A DNA stretch of 59,924 nt from positions 1 through 59,924 of the forward strand of contig JAIPEW010000017.1 in NCBI GenBank assembly GCA_021736985.1. Reading direction: 5' to 3'. The position numbers and the translations under genes were made by a program. This stretch comes from Clostridiales bacterium (lineage in GTDB: Bacteria; Bacillota; Desulfotomaculia; Desulfotomaculales; VENG01). Within the stretch, counting starts at the first letter, position 1. Every line of letters starts with the position of its first letter. Positions 16,173-25,065 of the stretch are shown here, in pieces. The notes below the pieces were generated by a model. That model worked only from the letters and a program-made list of their open reading frames with translations, had not been told where the DNA came from and searched no databases.

Positions 16173-17488
16173 ATGACTTCACTTCCAGGGGGAGGTTGGG
16201 TAGACACCATTTGTGCCTGCTGTTTTCTCAGTTTCCAAAATGTTGAAGTTTTATCTATTTCGACATCATCAAGGGTAATTGGCTCGTCAATTTTTATAGA
16301 CCTGATAACCCTGGTTCCCGGGGCCATTGCAACCGGTAAAAGCTTTTGTTCTTTAACTATATGTGCCCGGTCAATGAGCCCGTAGAATGTATACCCCCCA
16401 ATGTTGTCTAAAATCTCACCGGCTTTTATGTTACGTTTGGCAACTGCAAGCACATCTGCAACAGGAGGTCCAGCAGGCGCAATAGTAGCGTCACGGGCAA
16501 GAACTGCTCTAATTATGGAAATTCCCATTTCCACGTGGGCTAAATGGTAGGGCCGGTAAAAAAGGTAGTTGGGCCCATCGCCCATTTTGAGATATTGAAA
16601 ATTTTTTATTATTTGCGGGTGAGATGTAGTGGCAACAACAAAAACCCCGCCGCTAGGTTTAACCTCCTGAACCACTTCTACAACACCGGTTGAGCTAAGT
16701 ATACCTTCCTGCTCTTTTAGGCTTAAAACTCCAGGTACTGTTTCCAACGTGGCAGCAGGACAATGCATTCCCCTTATTTCAGGAACTAACCCGGTAGCAT
16801 TGGCCAGCAAAGTCATCTCAATATTCATTTTAGTACCGTCAGCAGCAGAAGCTATCATAAACGGGTTTTGGGCGAACTTGTCAGACCAGGGTTTTACCGA
16901 TTCGGGTGTAGCATAACGATTATAATAGCCTTTAAACTTACCGGCAGCAATTATATCCAGGCCCAATAAAGAAACATACCGGTACAGGTTCATGGTCACT
17001 CCCGGCTCGTCGCCGTCAGCCCCACTGTACACCAGGCCTTTATTTTTGGCCAGTTCATTCAGCATTGGTCCAACAGCTGAATCGGCCTCGGGATTGGCAA
17101 TAAAGTGCTTGCCGTGTTCTATTGCTGCTAGCCCAAGATTTGCTCCTAACAGGGGGTCATCAGTACAGTCACATATAATGTCAACATCTGCTGGTGCAAG
17201 CAATAGCGGGTCACTAACTACCCCGATTTCGCCATTTTGTAATGCCCTGTTTAAACTCTCCTGGTCATTACAGCAGCGGTGCTTTTTATTAGTTTCACAT
17301 TGCTCCAGTGCTTTAACTGCTTTATCACGGGTGCGGTTAGCTGCGGCTGTGACTTCAATGCCTTTCATTAAACTTAACTGGATAATCAATCCGCGCCCAA
17401 TAAAACCTGTACCAGCTATAGCTACCCTGATAGGCTTGTTACAGGCTTCTTTCTCAATAAGTTTTTCGATCAAGTTATTGCATATCAT
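16169..17488 (-). CDS. NAD(P)-dependent oxidoreductase with SAF domain
   Basis: A 439-residue protein. The N-terminal VAIAGTGFIGRGLI is a Rossmann loop of the homoserine-dehydrogenase/GFO type. The middle contains a long catalytic-like domain (DGDEPGVTMNLYRYV, ASAADGTKMNIEMTL). The C-terminus (about 345-425) has a SAF-type segment, AKRNIKAGEILDNIGGYTFY. Proteins of this architecture occur beside sugar C-methyltransferases, but their reaction is not established to my knowledge. The tight ATGA overlap with the C-methyltransferase gene argues that it works on the same nucleotide-sugar. GGGGGAG lies upstream of ATG 17488. Confidence 0.8.
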   Translation of the reverse strand: MICNNLIEKLIEKEACNKPIRVAIAGTGFIGRGLIIQLSLMKGIEVTAAANRTRDKAVKALEQCETNKKHRCCNDQESLNRALQNGEIGVVSDPLLLAPADVDIICDCTDDPLLGANLGLAAIEHGKHFIANPEADSAVGPMLNELAKNKGLVYSGADGDEPGVTMNLYRYVSLLGLDIIAAGKFKGYYNRYATPESVKPWSDKFAQNPFMIASAADGTKMNIEMTLLANATGLVPEIRGMHCPAATLETVPGVLSLKEQEGILSSTGVVEVVQEVKPSGGVFVVATTSHPQIIKNFQYLKMGDGPNYLFYRPYHLAHVEMGISIIRAVLARDATIAPAGPPVADVLAVAKRNIKAGEILDNIGGYTFYGLIDRAHIVKEQKLLPVAMAPGTRVIRSIKIDEPITLDDVEIDKTSTFWKLRKQQAQMVSTQPPPGSEVI

Positions 17489-17793
17489 CTTTTATACTCC
17501 CCCAGAGTCAAGAATATATAACTATCGTTCCGCTGGAGAATATGTAATCTTAATTTTCAGCGAAATCAAAAGTTAATATATGAACACTATATGTTGTAGT
17601 GGAGCCAAATGTGTGTTAACCAAGGGAATACTGTAAAAGATGTAATCTCCTATATACGGCCGTGTATCTCACAAAAATTTTATATTGGCATATACTACAT
17701 TAACCGGGTGCGAGTTTAATCAGAAAACTCTCTAAAAGGCTATGGCATGGGGGGTTAATACGAAAATAGTTAAAAGTGGCATGAGGGGTTGAT

Positions 17794-18030
17794 CAGAAAA
17801 CTTTGTTTTTGCCGGGCCGGTGGTACTCTCCGCTCCCTACTCCGGCACATAAAATTGTCCGAGCTCAATCGGCCTCGGGCGCCGGAGAACTCGCTCCCTC
17901 CGGTCGCTCAGACATGCACCGGCGCTTTTCCTCGGCCTCACTCGCTCTTTGAATGCGCTTTCGTACGTACGCTCTGAGCACCACCGGCCTTAACACGGCT
18001 GCTGAAGAGTTTTCATACTTCGTTGTGAAC
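17794..18030 (+). repeat. Dispersed 240-bp repeat, copy D
   Basis: A near-intact unit with core 17814-17987, terminal GGCCGGTGGTACT and an imperfect right end CACCACCGGCC. It also has the internal inverted pair GCGCCGG/CCGGCGC and both flanks. Just before it (17719-17750), GAAAACTCTCTAAAAGGCTA repeats a piece found again at about 20991. The rest of the 583-base gap (17489-18071) shows no gene. Confidence 0.85.
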
Positions 18031-18071
18031 CGTAGTTTATATTTCTAAATACTAAAAAGGTGGTTCTTTTT

Positions 18072-19649
18072 ATGACTGTGAATTTACCATCCGTATCGAT
18101 TATTATAGTAGTATTTAACCAGCTAAAATATACTAAACAGTGTATAGATAGTCTTTATGATACTTTGCAATTAAATAATAATAATATAGAAATAATAGTT
18201 GTCGATAATAATTCGACCGATGGCACCGGTTCTTATTTGCAAACATTGCCCAAACAGCATTTTAAGGTGTTAACTAACCAGGAAAACCTGGGTTATGCCA
18301 GGGCAGCCAACCAGGGTGCTTCAATAGCTGCGGGGCAATATTTGGTTTTCATTAATAATGATATTATTGCTCTTTCAGGCTGGTTGGAAGAAATGGTTAA
18401 AGTTATGGAGGTACAGGATAATGTCGGTTTAGTGAGTAGTAAACTTTTATATCCGAACAATACCATCCAGCATGCTGGTATGGGAATGTATATGGTTAAT
18501 AATCAATCCCTGCCATTAGATTATTATTTTATGTTTCAAGGAAAGCCCAGTAATCTACCGGCTGCAAACATAATGCGCGATTGCCTGTGCGTTATCGGGG
18601 CCTGTGTACTGACTCCCAAAAAAATTTTTGATCAAGTAAGGGGATGGGATGAAAACTACTGGGTAGGACATGAGGATTTGGACTTATGTCTTAAGGTCAG
18701 GCAAAAGGGGTATAGAGTTGTATATTGTCCCCGGAGTGTTTTGTATCATTTTACATCAGTAAGTGAAGCCCGTCATATTCGTGATCATGAAAATATTCGT
18801 TATTTTCATGAAAAGTGGCTTGGTAAGTTTAAACCGGATATAAAACCGTCTACAGATTCTTTAACCAGTATAATTATTCCTTGTTTTAATCTAATTAAAT
18901 ATACAAAACTTTGCATTGATAGTATATATAAATACACTTATGAGCCGTTTGAAATCATCTTGATAAATGCCGTCTCTACGAATGAAACAGAGTCATACCT
19001 TAAACAGTTAACCCGGCAGTATGGTAATGTTAAAGTTATTAGTGGTAAGCAAAACCTTGATCTCGCAGCAGCCTGCAACCTGGGTATCAAAGCTGCCAGT
19101 GGAGAAAATATATTAATAATGCATAATGATGTAGTGGTAACAGCATATTGGCTAACCAGAATGCTGGCAATAGAAAAAAGTTTTGGAATTATGGGCCCGG
19201 TATCTAATGCAGCTGCGGGGTTACAGCAAGTTAAAGACATTCCCTATATTGATAAACCTGGAATGCATAAATTTGCCCGGGAAATAGGTGAGAGTTTTGC
19301 GTCTAAAATGATCGAAACCAACCGGGTTTTGGATTTCTGCATGCTGATTAATAAAGAGGTTATTGATCATATAGGTGGCTTTGATTCCCAATTAGGCCTT
19401 TTAGCTTTTGATGACTTTTGTATGCGTACCAGGTTGAGCGGTTATAAAATTCTTCTAAGAAAAGATGTTTTTGTTCATCACTTTGGCAAACGTCACCTGA
19501 CCCGTGCAAAAATTAACCAAACCAGGTTAATGGAAGATAGCTGGGAAAGTTTCGAAAAAAAGTGGAATATTCCCCGGGAACGATTGCTTGAAGAGGGGTA
19601 TGACCCGTCCTACCTGAAAAAATTTGTTTTTTATTGTCCTATTCAATAA
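18072..19649 (+). CDS. Tandem-domain family 2 glycosyltransferase
   Basis: A 525-residue protein with two GT-A domains. Domain 1 (about 8-250): SIIIVVFNQLKYTKQCIDSL, VVDNNSTDGTGSYL, the metal motif FINNDI and WVGHEDLDLCLKV. Domain 2 (about 260-520): SIIIPCFNLIKYTKLCIDSI, IMHNDVVVTAYWL and FDDFCMRTRLSG. The second domain has a degenerate nucleotide segment (INAVSTNE), so it may have lost activity or changed donor. ATG 18072 follows AAGGTGG; the GTG four codons earlier overlaps that site. It is monocistronic, between repeat copy D and a terminator. A fragment of a close paralogue lies at 20865. Confidence 0.88.
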   Translation: MTVNLPSVSIIIVVFNQLKYTKQCIDSLYDTLQLNNNNIEIIVVDNNSTDGTGSYLQTLPKQHFKVLTNQENLGYARAANQGASIAAGQYLVFINNDIIALSGWLEEMVKVMEVQDNVGLVSSKLLYPNNTIQHAGMGMYMVNNQSLPLDYYFMFQGKPSNLPAANIMRDCLCVIGACVLTPKKIFDQVRGWDENYWVGHEDLDLCLKVRQKGYRVVYCPRSVLYHFTSVSEARHIRDHENIRYFHEKWLGKFKPDIKPSTDSLTSIIIPCFNLIKYTKLCIDSIYKYTYEPFEIILINAVSTNETESYLKQLTRQYGNVKVISGKQNLDLAAACNLGIKAASGENILIMHNDVVVTAYWLTRMLAIEKSFGIMGPVSNAAAGLQQVKDIPYIDKPGMHKFAREIGESFASKMIETNRVLDFCMLINKEVIDHIGGFDSQLGLLAFDDFCMRTRLSGYKILLRKDVFVHHFGKRHLTRAKINQTRLMEDSWESFEKKWNIPRERLLEEGYDPSYLKKFVFYCPIQ

Positions 19650-19665
19650 AAGAAGTGCCTGAAGC

Positions 19666-19719
19666 AAAAAAAAGTATGAGTATTACATGTTACCAATATG
19701 TATACTCATACTTTTTTTT
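19666..19719. terminator. Bidirectional terminator
   Basis: An 18-bp stem (19666-19683 with 19702-19719) whose arms begin with an A run and end with a T run lies between convergent genes. Confidence 0.9.
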
Positions 19720-19744
19720 TAATCTCGTCAAGCGATATCTTCAC

Positions 19745-20752
19745 TTAACAATTCTTAAATACGTCCAGGTATTTTTTACCAGCATTTTCCCAACTATTTT
19801 CCTCTATATAGCTTAAATATTCTAATTTACTATTATCTGCCTTTATTAAAACGTTTGGGAAATCTTCTATATTATAAACATTTATATATGGCAAAACATC
19901 TTTTATTACATTGGATGGTGTGGCAACGATTGGTATTTTTGCTGCCATAGCAATTCTTACAGCGCCACTATGCCCGGGGGTATCTTGTGGATAGGAAAAG
20001 CAAGCTGCATTACATGCAGACAATATATTGATTATATTTTCTATTTCCAGAAAGTCATGTATTACAACGTAATTGCAATTAATACTTTCCATGTATTGTT
20101 GAATTTGTTGCACATTTGATATTGTATCTTGTCTTTTACCAAAAATAAATACAAGAACAGCATTGTTAATTTTATTGACAGCGTCAATTATGTTTTTGTG
20201 TCCTTTGTGTAAAAATGGAAATCCAAAATGACCTACCAGCAATTTTCCATATGTATTGTATTTTTTATCGAACTCGTTTCTATTATGTTTATGATTTATA
20301 TCTAAATTTAAAAAGGCATGGGGTATTTCTGTGTTGTTATTGCCAATGGCTGTAGTATGTGTTATAGTGCAATCTGAATTTTGTGCTATAATATTTTCTT
20401 TTAAATTTTCATTATATGTAGTTGCATGCAAAGTTGTAATAACCTTTATTCCCATATTGCGTATTTGTTGTATCGCTAAAGCTGCCATATAGGTATCCAT
20501 TATACCTGGTTCATATTGAATATTAATAACGTTCAGGCTGTGTTCAGGCAAAATGTAATTAATCAATTCATAGAAATTATCTTTGTGCCAGCACCTTACT
20601 ACATTTTGTTCATCATTTCTAATTAAGTTATCATCATACCTGGCAAATATAACCACGTTTTTATCTTTAAGTCCGTATTCAATGAGATATTTACTGTATT
20701 CGGAAATACCACATGGTATATTCCAGGGTGTAATAACTCCAATTTTAAACAT
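19745..20752 (-). CDS. Family 4 glycosyltransferase, AT-rich
   Basis: A 335-residue GT-B protein. The N-terminus MFKIGVITPWNIPCGISEYS and the C-terminal region YPQDTPGHSGAVRIAMAAKI (in place of the classical E-x7-E) fit a GT4-like family; HFGFPFLHKGHKNIIDAV is the inter-domain segment. The coding sequence is much richer in A/T (AAT, ATA, TTA codons) than the glycosyltransferases around it, hinting at separate acquisition. GAGGGG lies nine bases before the ATG. It converges with the tandem GT2 gene on a shared terminator. Sugar unknown. Confidence 0.8.
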   Translation of the reverse strand: MFKIGVITPWNIPCGISEYSKYLIEYGLKDKNVVIFARYDDNLIRNDEQNVVRCWHKDNFYELINYILPEHSLNVINIQYEPGIMDTYMAALAIQQIRNMGIKVITTLHATTYNENLKENIIAQNSDCTITHTTAIGNNNTEIPHAFLNLDINHKHNRNEFDKKYNTYGKLLVGHFGFPFLHKGHKNIIDAVNKINNAVLVFIFGKRQDTISNVQQIQQYMESINCNYVVIHDFLEIENIINILSACNAACFSYPQDTPGHSGAVRIAMAAKIPIVATPSNVIKDVLPYINVYNIEDFPNVLIKADNSKLEYLSYIEENSWENAGKKYLDVFKNC

Positions 20753-20785
20753 ATTTTAAAACCCCTCTATTGTTTTTTATATTAA

Positions 20786-20837
20786 CGGTCGCTCAGACAT
20801 GCACCGGCGCTTTTCCTCGGCCTCTTTCGCTCTCTGA
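20786..20837 (+). repeat. Fragment of the dispersed repeat core (copy E)
   Basis: GGTCGCTCAGACATGCACCG and the following GCGCTTTTCCTCGGCCTC match the middle of copy D. Both ends are missing, and the piece is followed directly by a short palindrome. Confidence 0.7.
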
Positions 20838-20864
20838 ATAAGTTGGTGACAGGCACCAACTTAT
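20838..20864. repeat. Short palindrome P1
   Basis: ATAAGTTGGTG and CACCAACTTAT are 11-bp inverted arms around a five-base centre. The same palindrome lies at 23535-23563 and, with extended arms, at 41915-41957. Confidence 0.85.
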
Positions 20865-20972
20865 AAGTGGAATATTCCCGGGGAACGCTCATTTGACGAA
20901 GGATATGACCCGTCCTACCTGATTAAACAACTTTTATATTGCCCTATACTCAAGAATATTCATACCTTTTGA
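20865..20972 (+). pseudogene. C-terminal fragment of a second tandem GT2 glycosyltransferase
   Basis: An open frame beginning right after the palindrome reads KWNIPGERSFDEGYDPSYLI then KQLLYCPIL. It closely matches the C-terminus of the 18072 protein (KWNIPRERLLEEGYDPSYLK ... FYCPIQ) and ends at a TGA. No start or remaining body is present. It is a relic of a duplicated or rearranged paralogue, cut at the repeat boundary. Confidence 0.8.
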
Positions 20973-20990
20973 CTTTTGCACCTTATGTTT

Positions 20991-21240
20991 GAAAACTCTA
21001 AAAGGCTATGGTCTGATAACAATCTGCAAAAGGGTCGGTGGATTTCCGGAAGGTAGCGGAGTCTGGGTGCGCTGCATAGCCCGTCATTTGTAAAGTGTGA
21101 TGTGGGAGGTAGGAAGTGTGATAATTTGAGGAAGTCTACTGCGTAGACTTTTTCTTTTTCCCACCTCTAATTTCCCACTTCTCACCTCTGCTCTTTGCCC
21201 CGGCCCCTCACCCAGTTCTCAGAAGAGTTTCATACTCCGT
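20991..21240 (+). repeat. Composite of dispersed repeats E3 and E2
   Basis: The left part (about 20991-21078: CTCTAAAAGGCTATGGTCTG, TTTCCGGAAGGTAGCGGAGT) is found inverted at 35330-35425. The right part (about 21079-21198: CATTTGTAAAGTGTGATGTG, GAGGAAGTCTACTGCGTAGA) is found at 37452-37565 and, in part, inverted at 35283-35330. The end carries the 240-bp repeat right flank (CAGAAGAGTTTCATACTCCG). No gene is present between 20973 and 21264. Confidence 0.75.
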
Positions 21241-21264
21241 TGTGGGCAAGAAGCTCGTGAGAGT

Positions 21265-22314
21265 TTAATCATGATTTTTTGTATAATGATCAACTCGCGG
21301 GTCTTTGCTGGTTTTTAACATGTCAACTACTTCTTTTACCCGTTGAGCATTATCTCTTCGGCAGATTAAAAGGGCATCATCGAGTTCTACAATAATTAAA
21401 TCGTATACTCCTATCATAGCCACCAGTTTTTCCTTTTCTTTAAAAACTAAATTATTGTTAGAATCAATTAAAATGTCCCCGGGATAACTGAGATTACCTT
21501 TTTCATCACGTTTGAAGTAGTCGTAGAAAGCATCAAAGCTGCCCAGGTCGCTCCATTTGACGTTCATTGGAACTACAGCAACCTTTTTTGATTTTTCCAT
21601 TAACCCGTAATCTACTGATATTGCAGGTATTTTTTTGTATGTCTCTGCGATATCTTTTTCTTTAAAGGCCCGGTAAACTTCAGGAGCATAATGTCTAATT
21701 TCCTCAATAAAAACATCCGTTTTAAACATGAACATACCGCTGTTCCACAGGTAACCTTTTTGCAGATAAACGGCTGCGGCTGCATCATCTGGTTTTTCTT
21801 TAAATTCTTCAACTAAATAGCCGCATCCCATGGGTTTCCCAGGTTTTATGTAACCGTAGCCTGTGTGGGGCTTACCGGGCCGGATACCGAAAGTAACTAT
21901 ATGTTTTTTTGCCAGCCAGTTACTGTTTATGATAGTCTGGATAAATTCTTCCTCGTTTTTTATTAAATGGTCTGAAGGGAAAACTATTGTTGTATCATCA
22001 CCTTGTTTTTGTATCTCTTTGATACCATAACATATGGCCGGCAGAGTATTTTTCCCCTCTGGCTCTACTAAAACTTGTTTTTCAGCAGGCCCGCAGTCTA
22101 GTTCTTCCATTTGTTTTAATACTAAATCCCTGTACATATCATTTGTGATTATATAAATTTGAGACGGGTCAGTCAGCTTGAAGCATCTTTTCAGGGTCAG
22201 TTGAAAAATTGAATAATTCATTTGCTCCAGTTTTAGAAATTGCTTGGGTAAACTGGTTCTACTTAACGGCCACAGTCTCGTACCTGTTCCCCCGGCCAAA
22301 ATAATTGCTTTCAT
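21265..22314 (-). CDS. manC: Mannose-1-phosphate guanylyltransferase
   Basis: A 349-residue nucleotidyltransferase forming GDP-mannose from mannose-1-P and GTP. ILAGGTGTRLWPLSRTSLPK is the family signature, FPSDHLIKNEEEF the metal-binding region, and FKEKPDDAAA the FVEKP-like motif. VKWSDLGSFDAFYDYF is diagnostic for the family. It is the single-function form, without the C-terminal cupin isomerase domain. AGGAGG lies seven bases before ATG. It is the last clear glycan-precursor gene of the locus and supplies a second sugar donor type in addition to dTDP-deoxysugars. Confidence 0.92.
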   Translation of the reverse strand: MKAIILAGGTGTRLWPLSRTSLPKQFLKLEQMNYSIFQLTLKRCFKLTDPSQIYIITNDMYRDLVLKQMEELDCGPAEKQVLVEPEGKNTLPAICYGIKEIQKQGDDTTIVFPSDHLIKNEEEFIQTIINSNWLAKKHIVTFGIRPGKPHTGYGYIKPGKPMGCGYLVEEFKEKPDDAAAAVYLQKGYLWNSGMFMFKTDVFIEEIRHYAPEVYRAFKEKDIAETYKKIPAISVDYGLMEKSKKVAVVPMNVKWSDLGSFDAFYDYFKRDEKGNLSYPGDILIDSNNNLVFKEKEKLVAMIGVYDLIIVELDDALLICRRDNAQRVKEVVDMLKTSKDPRVDHYTKNHD

Positions 22315-22383
22315 GTTTAGCCTCCTGACATATTAGCTAAGAGAGCAAGGTTGGATTAAAATCAATCTATTATCTACTACTCG

Positions 22384-22917
22384 TTAGAGTTGTATCAAGG
22401 AAACTGAATCCAGGTCAAAGTTTCCGGTGCCAGTTTTTTCAAAAGATACCCGGGCATATACTGCATTGTCCGGGGATTTTGACGTGACAGCAGTTATGTG
22501 CTGGTAATAGGGTAGGGCAGCAGGGTTTATCTGCAGGTTTAATCCCCGGTCAATTATTTCTTCCCGGTTACTTAGCCATGATACTTCGATTACCGGAACG
22601 TTTGAATGGGGCCCCGGCGTCTTCAAGGTGAACTTTAATTCGTAAAAATGGCCGGGGAGAATTACAATATCCTGGGATAGATAAGCTTCTTCACCGGGGC
22701 TGCAGCCCAGGCGAGCAGCTCCGTTTTCAGTAAGGGCTTCTTCGGTTTTAGAGACATTCTGTGTTTGCCAGTGTAATGGGATGTTATCATCCCATTCAGT
22801 AAAGAAATTGTTTTTAACCAGTTCTCCGCGACGGTTTCCTTCCCTATATATGAACGTATGAACAATTTGTCCTTCGGGTTCTTTGTTTTTGGGGGTGGCA
22901 GCAGTTTTATTAACCAT
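22384..22917 (-). CDS. Hypothetical protein, probable beta-sandwich (carbohydrate-binding-like)
   Basis: A 177-residue protein that I do not recognise by name. After a polar N-terminus of about 35 residues comes a pattern of alternating beta strands with NNFFTEWDDNIPLHWQ, GHFYELKFTLKTPG and ARVSFEKTGTGNFDLDSVSL. This resembles the jelly-roll domains of the CBM4/9-like or DUF642-like type, where the final DLDSVSL strand is typical. There is no signal peptide. No convincing ribosome site precedes ATG 22917, so the start is uncertain. It lies between manC and the SPOCS gene on the same strand, consistent with a spore or surface role. Confidence 0.6.
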   Translation of the reverse strand: MVNKTAATPKNKEPEGQIVHTFIYREGNRRGELVKNNFFTEWDDNIPLHWQTQNVSKTEEALTENGAARLGCSPGEEAYLSQDIVILPGHFYELKFTLKTPGPHSNVPVIEVSWLSNREEIIDRGLNLQINPAALPYYQHITAVTSKSPDNAVYARVSFEKTGTGNFDLDSVSLIQL

Positions 22918-23022
22918 GTTGTATAGAATGCAGTTTAATAACAGGTTAATTAAACTTATATGCCACCCTTCATCAATAAACCTGTTAACTTGCTCGTTAA
23001 TTGTTTTTCACCACCCATTGTT

Positions 23023-23469
23023 TTAAGAATTAGACTGGCCCGGCCTTTCCCTGGTTACTTCCAGTAAGATATCTGCAATAAACTTTATCCTGGCAGTCAA
23101 AATATTGCTGGATGTATCCCTTGTTTGAGGAATAACGCTTTTATAATCTGAGACAGCTGCTTCCTTGATTATACAACTATCCTCCGGCAAAGCACCTTCA
23201 ATCTTAACTATTCCTCCAAAATCAAATTCTTCCTCGTGATAGCAGATTACCCCTTCGTTGCTGGAATCTTTCTGTCCCTTATAAATAATATCTACTTTAA
23301 CGATGCCGTCTATAACTACTTTGTCGCGATATACGCTGGAATCAATTACTTTAACCTGGCATTTTTCTTCAATAATTTCATATATGGGTACATTGAAGAT
23401 TATGGGATCGCTAATTATCATCACCTGGCTGTTTTCTTTCCCGATAACTCCTGGTGACTTTACATGCAA
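23023..23469 (-). CDS. SPOCS (DUF3794) domain protein
   Basis: A 148-residue protein from TTG 23469, seven bases after AAAGGAGG; a GTG 42 bases upstream would include the ribosome site. The whole chain is one SPOCS domain: KVIDSSVYRDKVVIDGIVKV then DIIYKG is the typical strand pattern, followed by CYHEEEFDFGGIVKIEGAL. SPOCS domains occur in SpoVID/SafA-type spore coat morphogenetic proteins and many single-domain clostridial paralogues, and are thought to mediate coat assembly. It implies that the host forms spores. Confidence 0.85.
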   Translation of the reverse strand: MHVKSPGVIGKENSQVMIISDPIIFNVPIYEIIEEKCQVKVIDSSVYRDKVVIDGIVKVDIIYKGQKDSSNEGVICYHEEEFDFGGIVKIEGALPEDSCIIKEAAVSDYKSVIPQTRDTSSNILTARIKFIADILLEVTRERPGQSNS

Positions 23470-23534
23470 TAATATCCCTCCTTTTATGTTTTGTTGTGGA
23501 ATGAACCCCACGGGTTAAACTCTAGTTTTTGCTT

Positions 23535-23563
23535 AATAAGTTGGTGACAGGCACCAACTTATT
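23535..23563. repeat. Short palindrome P1
   Basis: AATAAGTTGGTG/CACCAACTTATT arms. Immediately before it (23517-23534) is the AAACTCTAGTTTTTGCTT flank of the 240-bp repeat without the rest of that repeat, so this is probably a deletion derivative. Confidence 0.85.
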
Positions 23564-23751
23564 TTTAAAAGAGCAAAAAATTCCGCGGGTATTTAATCTA
23601 TAATATGCAGAACGGTAAACAGTGGTTTAGGGATTTGGATGTTAATAAATATCAGCACATCACTTAATTTCCAGGAAAAAAACCAGATATTACAAAAAGC
23701 AAAGTTTATTTGACTACATATTATGTAATAAACAGAAAGGAGGAACCTCCC

Positions 23752-25065
23752 ATGGTAAATCAAGATGAAATAAATAATGCCGTAGATAAGGGGATTACGT
23801 GGCTTAAATCGCAGCAAAATATAAACGGCAGTTTTGGGAAGTGGGGGCCCGGCTCGACGGGATTAGCCGTATTAGCCTTGCTGCAAGGTATGCCAGATTC
23901 TGACCCGGCAGTTAGAGATGCTGTTAATTATATACTTGAATATGATCCAGGTAATTTTACTTATTTCAGATCTATAGGTGTTATGGCTCTAACAGCTGTT
24001 GGCGATCAATCAAGCAGCCATTACGATAAAGTGCAGTCAGATGTGGATTGGTTAGTTCAAGCGCAGGGAAACGATCCCCTGGATAAGAGAACATATGGAG
24101 GTTGGGGACAGACAAATGAGTCTAAAGCAGCAGACGGCTCAAGTACCCATTATGTAATACTGGCCTTGTATTCTGCAGTCCTGTGGGGTATAGATATTCC
24201 CCGGCATACATGGGATAAAGCTGTAAACTGGTATGAAAATAACTATGAAATTAATAAAAACGGCAGTTTTGTTTACAGCTTAGACAGTTCTAATAAAAGT
24301 ATAACTCAAACTATGACTGCTGCAGCTTTAACAAGCTTAAAGATTGCAAAGTTAATGTCTTCAGATCCTGGCAGTATTTCCCGGGCAAAAAATTTGATTA
24401 ACAGTGCAGTTGAGTGGTTAGAAAAAAATGCTGTTATGGAATTAAACCTCCAGGTTCCGGGAGAATGGTATTACTATCATCTATATAGCTTTTGTGTTGG
24501 CTGCTGTACAGCACCTTATTATATCTCTGCAGCAAACAGTGACTGGTATACTGACATGGCTGTTAATTTAATGGAATTGCAGGAGCCTGAAGGAAAGTGG
24601 GTAAGTACTTCAGATAAAAAATCCGCCGGGGTTGTTCATACCAGTTTTGCCGTACTGGCTTTAGCCAGTTATGCTTTTGCTGTACCGTCAAAAATAACTT
24701 ATACTGGGGCTGTAACTGCAATGCCGGGGAAAAAAGTAGTTATGAAAGCTAAATTAACTGACAGTTGTGACAATCCCCTGCCTGGTAAAGAGGTATATTT
24801 TTATTTAACTGATTTTTCTTCTTTAAGGGCCAGCACCGGGGATGACGGGGTTGCTAAAACAGTAATATTTTTTAAACGCCCGCCCGGTAATTATAATTTA
24901 ACGTCTGTGTTTTTCGGTGATAAAATATATATGGGCTGTAAAGACATAAAAGATCTCAGCGTTAATACAAAAATGAAAAGATTTATGTGTACAAAAAATT
25001 GCCAGGTAATAAAATTTAACGGGCACACTTGCCTTTCGAGACTGCCGCGAGGACGATCCCGCTGA
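23752..25065 (+). CDS. Prenyltransferase/squalene-cyclase-repeat protein with C-terminal Ig-like domain
   Basis: A 437-residue protein. Residues about 5-325 are alpha-alpha-barrel repeats with QW-like motifs (WLKSQQNINGSFGKWGPGST, YGGWGQ, LMELQEPEGKWVSTSDKKSA), the fold of squalene-hopene cyclases and prenyltransferases. The DxDD catalytic motif of hopene cyclases is not visible. Residues about 330-415 resemble a bacterial Ig-like/invasin domain (AMPGKKVVMKAKLTD ... GKEVYFYLTD). The last residues (CLSRLPRGRSR) and the stop are encoded by a palindromic repeat. No signal peptide is present. AAAGGAGG precedes ATG 23752. The role is unknown; a surface or spore protein using the fold for binding is an alternative to catalysis. 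Confidence 0.75.
   Translation: MVNQDEINNAVDKGITWLKSQQNINGSFGKWGPGSTGLAVLALLQGMPDSDPAVRDAVNYILEYDPGNFTYFRSIGVMALTAVGDQSSSHYDKVQSDVDWLVQAQGNDPLDKRTYGGWGQTNESKAADGSSTHYVILALYSAVLWGIDIPRHTWDKAVNWYENNYEINKNGSFVYSLDSSNKSITQTMTAAALTSLKIAKLMSSDPGSISRAKNLINSAVEWLEKNAVMELNLQVPGEWYYYHLYSFCVGCCTAPYYISAANSDWYTDMAVNLMELQEPEGKWVSTSDKKSAGVVHTSFAVLALASYAFAVPSKITYTGAVTAMPGKKVVMKAKLTDSCDNPLPGKEVYFYLTDFSSLRASTGDDGVAKTVIFFKRPPGNYNLTSVFFGDKIYMGCKDIKDLSVNTKMKRFMCTKNCQVIKFNGHTCLSRLPRGRSR

Noticed and set aside
16992-17576. 194-codon open frame antisense to the SAF oxidoreductase
   Set aside because: The sense strand carries a clear Rossmann enzyme; the antisense frame has Ser/Pro-rich shadow composition.
17789-17977. 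62-codon open frame on the plus strand
   Set aside because: Within repeat copy D, same explanation as for copies A and B.
18072-22314. Phage or integrative-element explanation for the glycan locus
   Set aside because: No integrase, structural phage genes, tRNA attachment site or direct repeats were seen.
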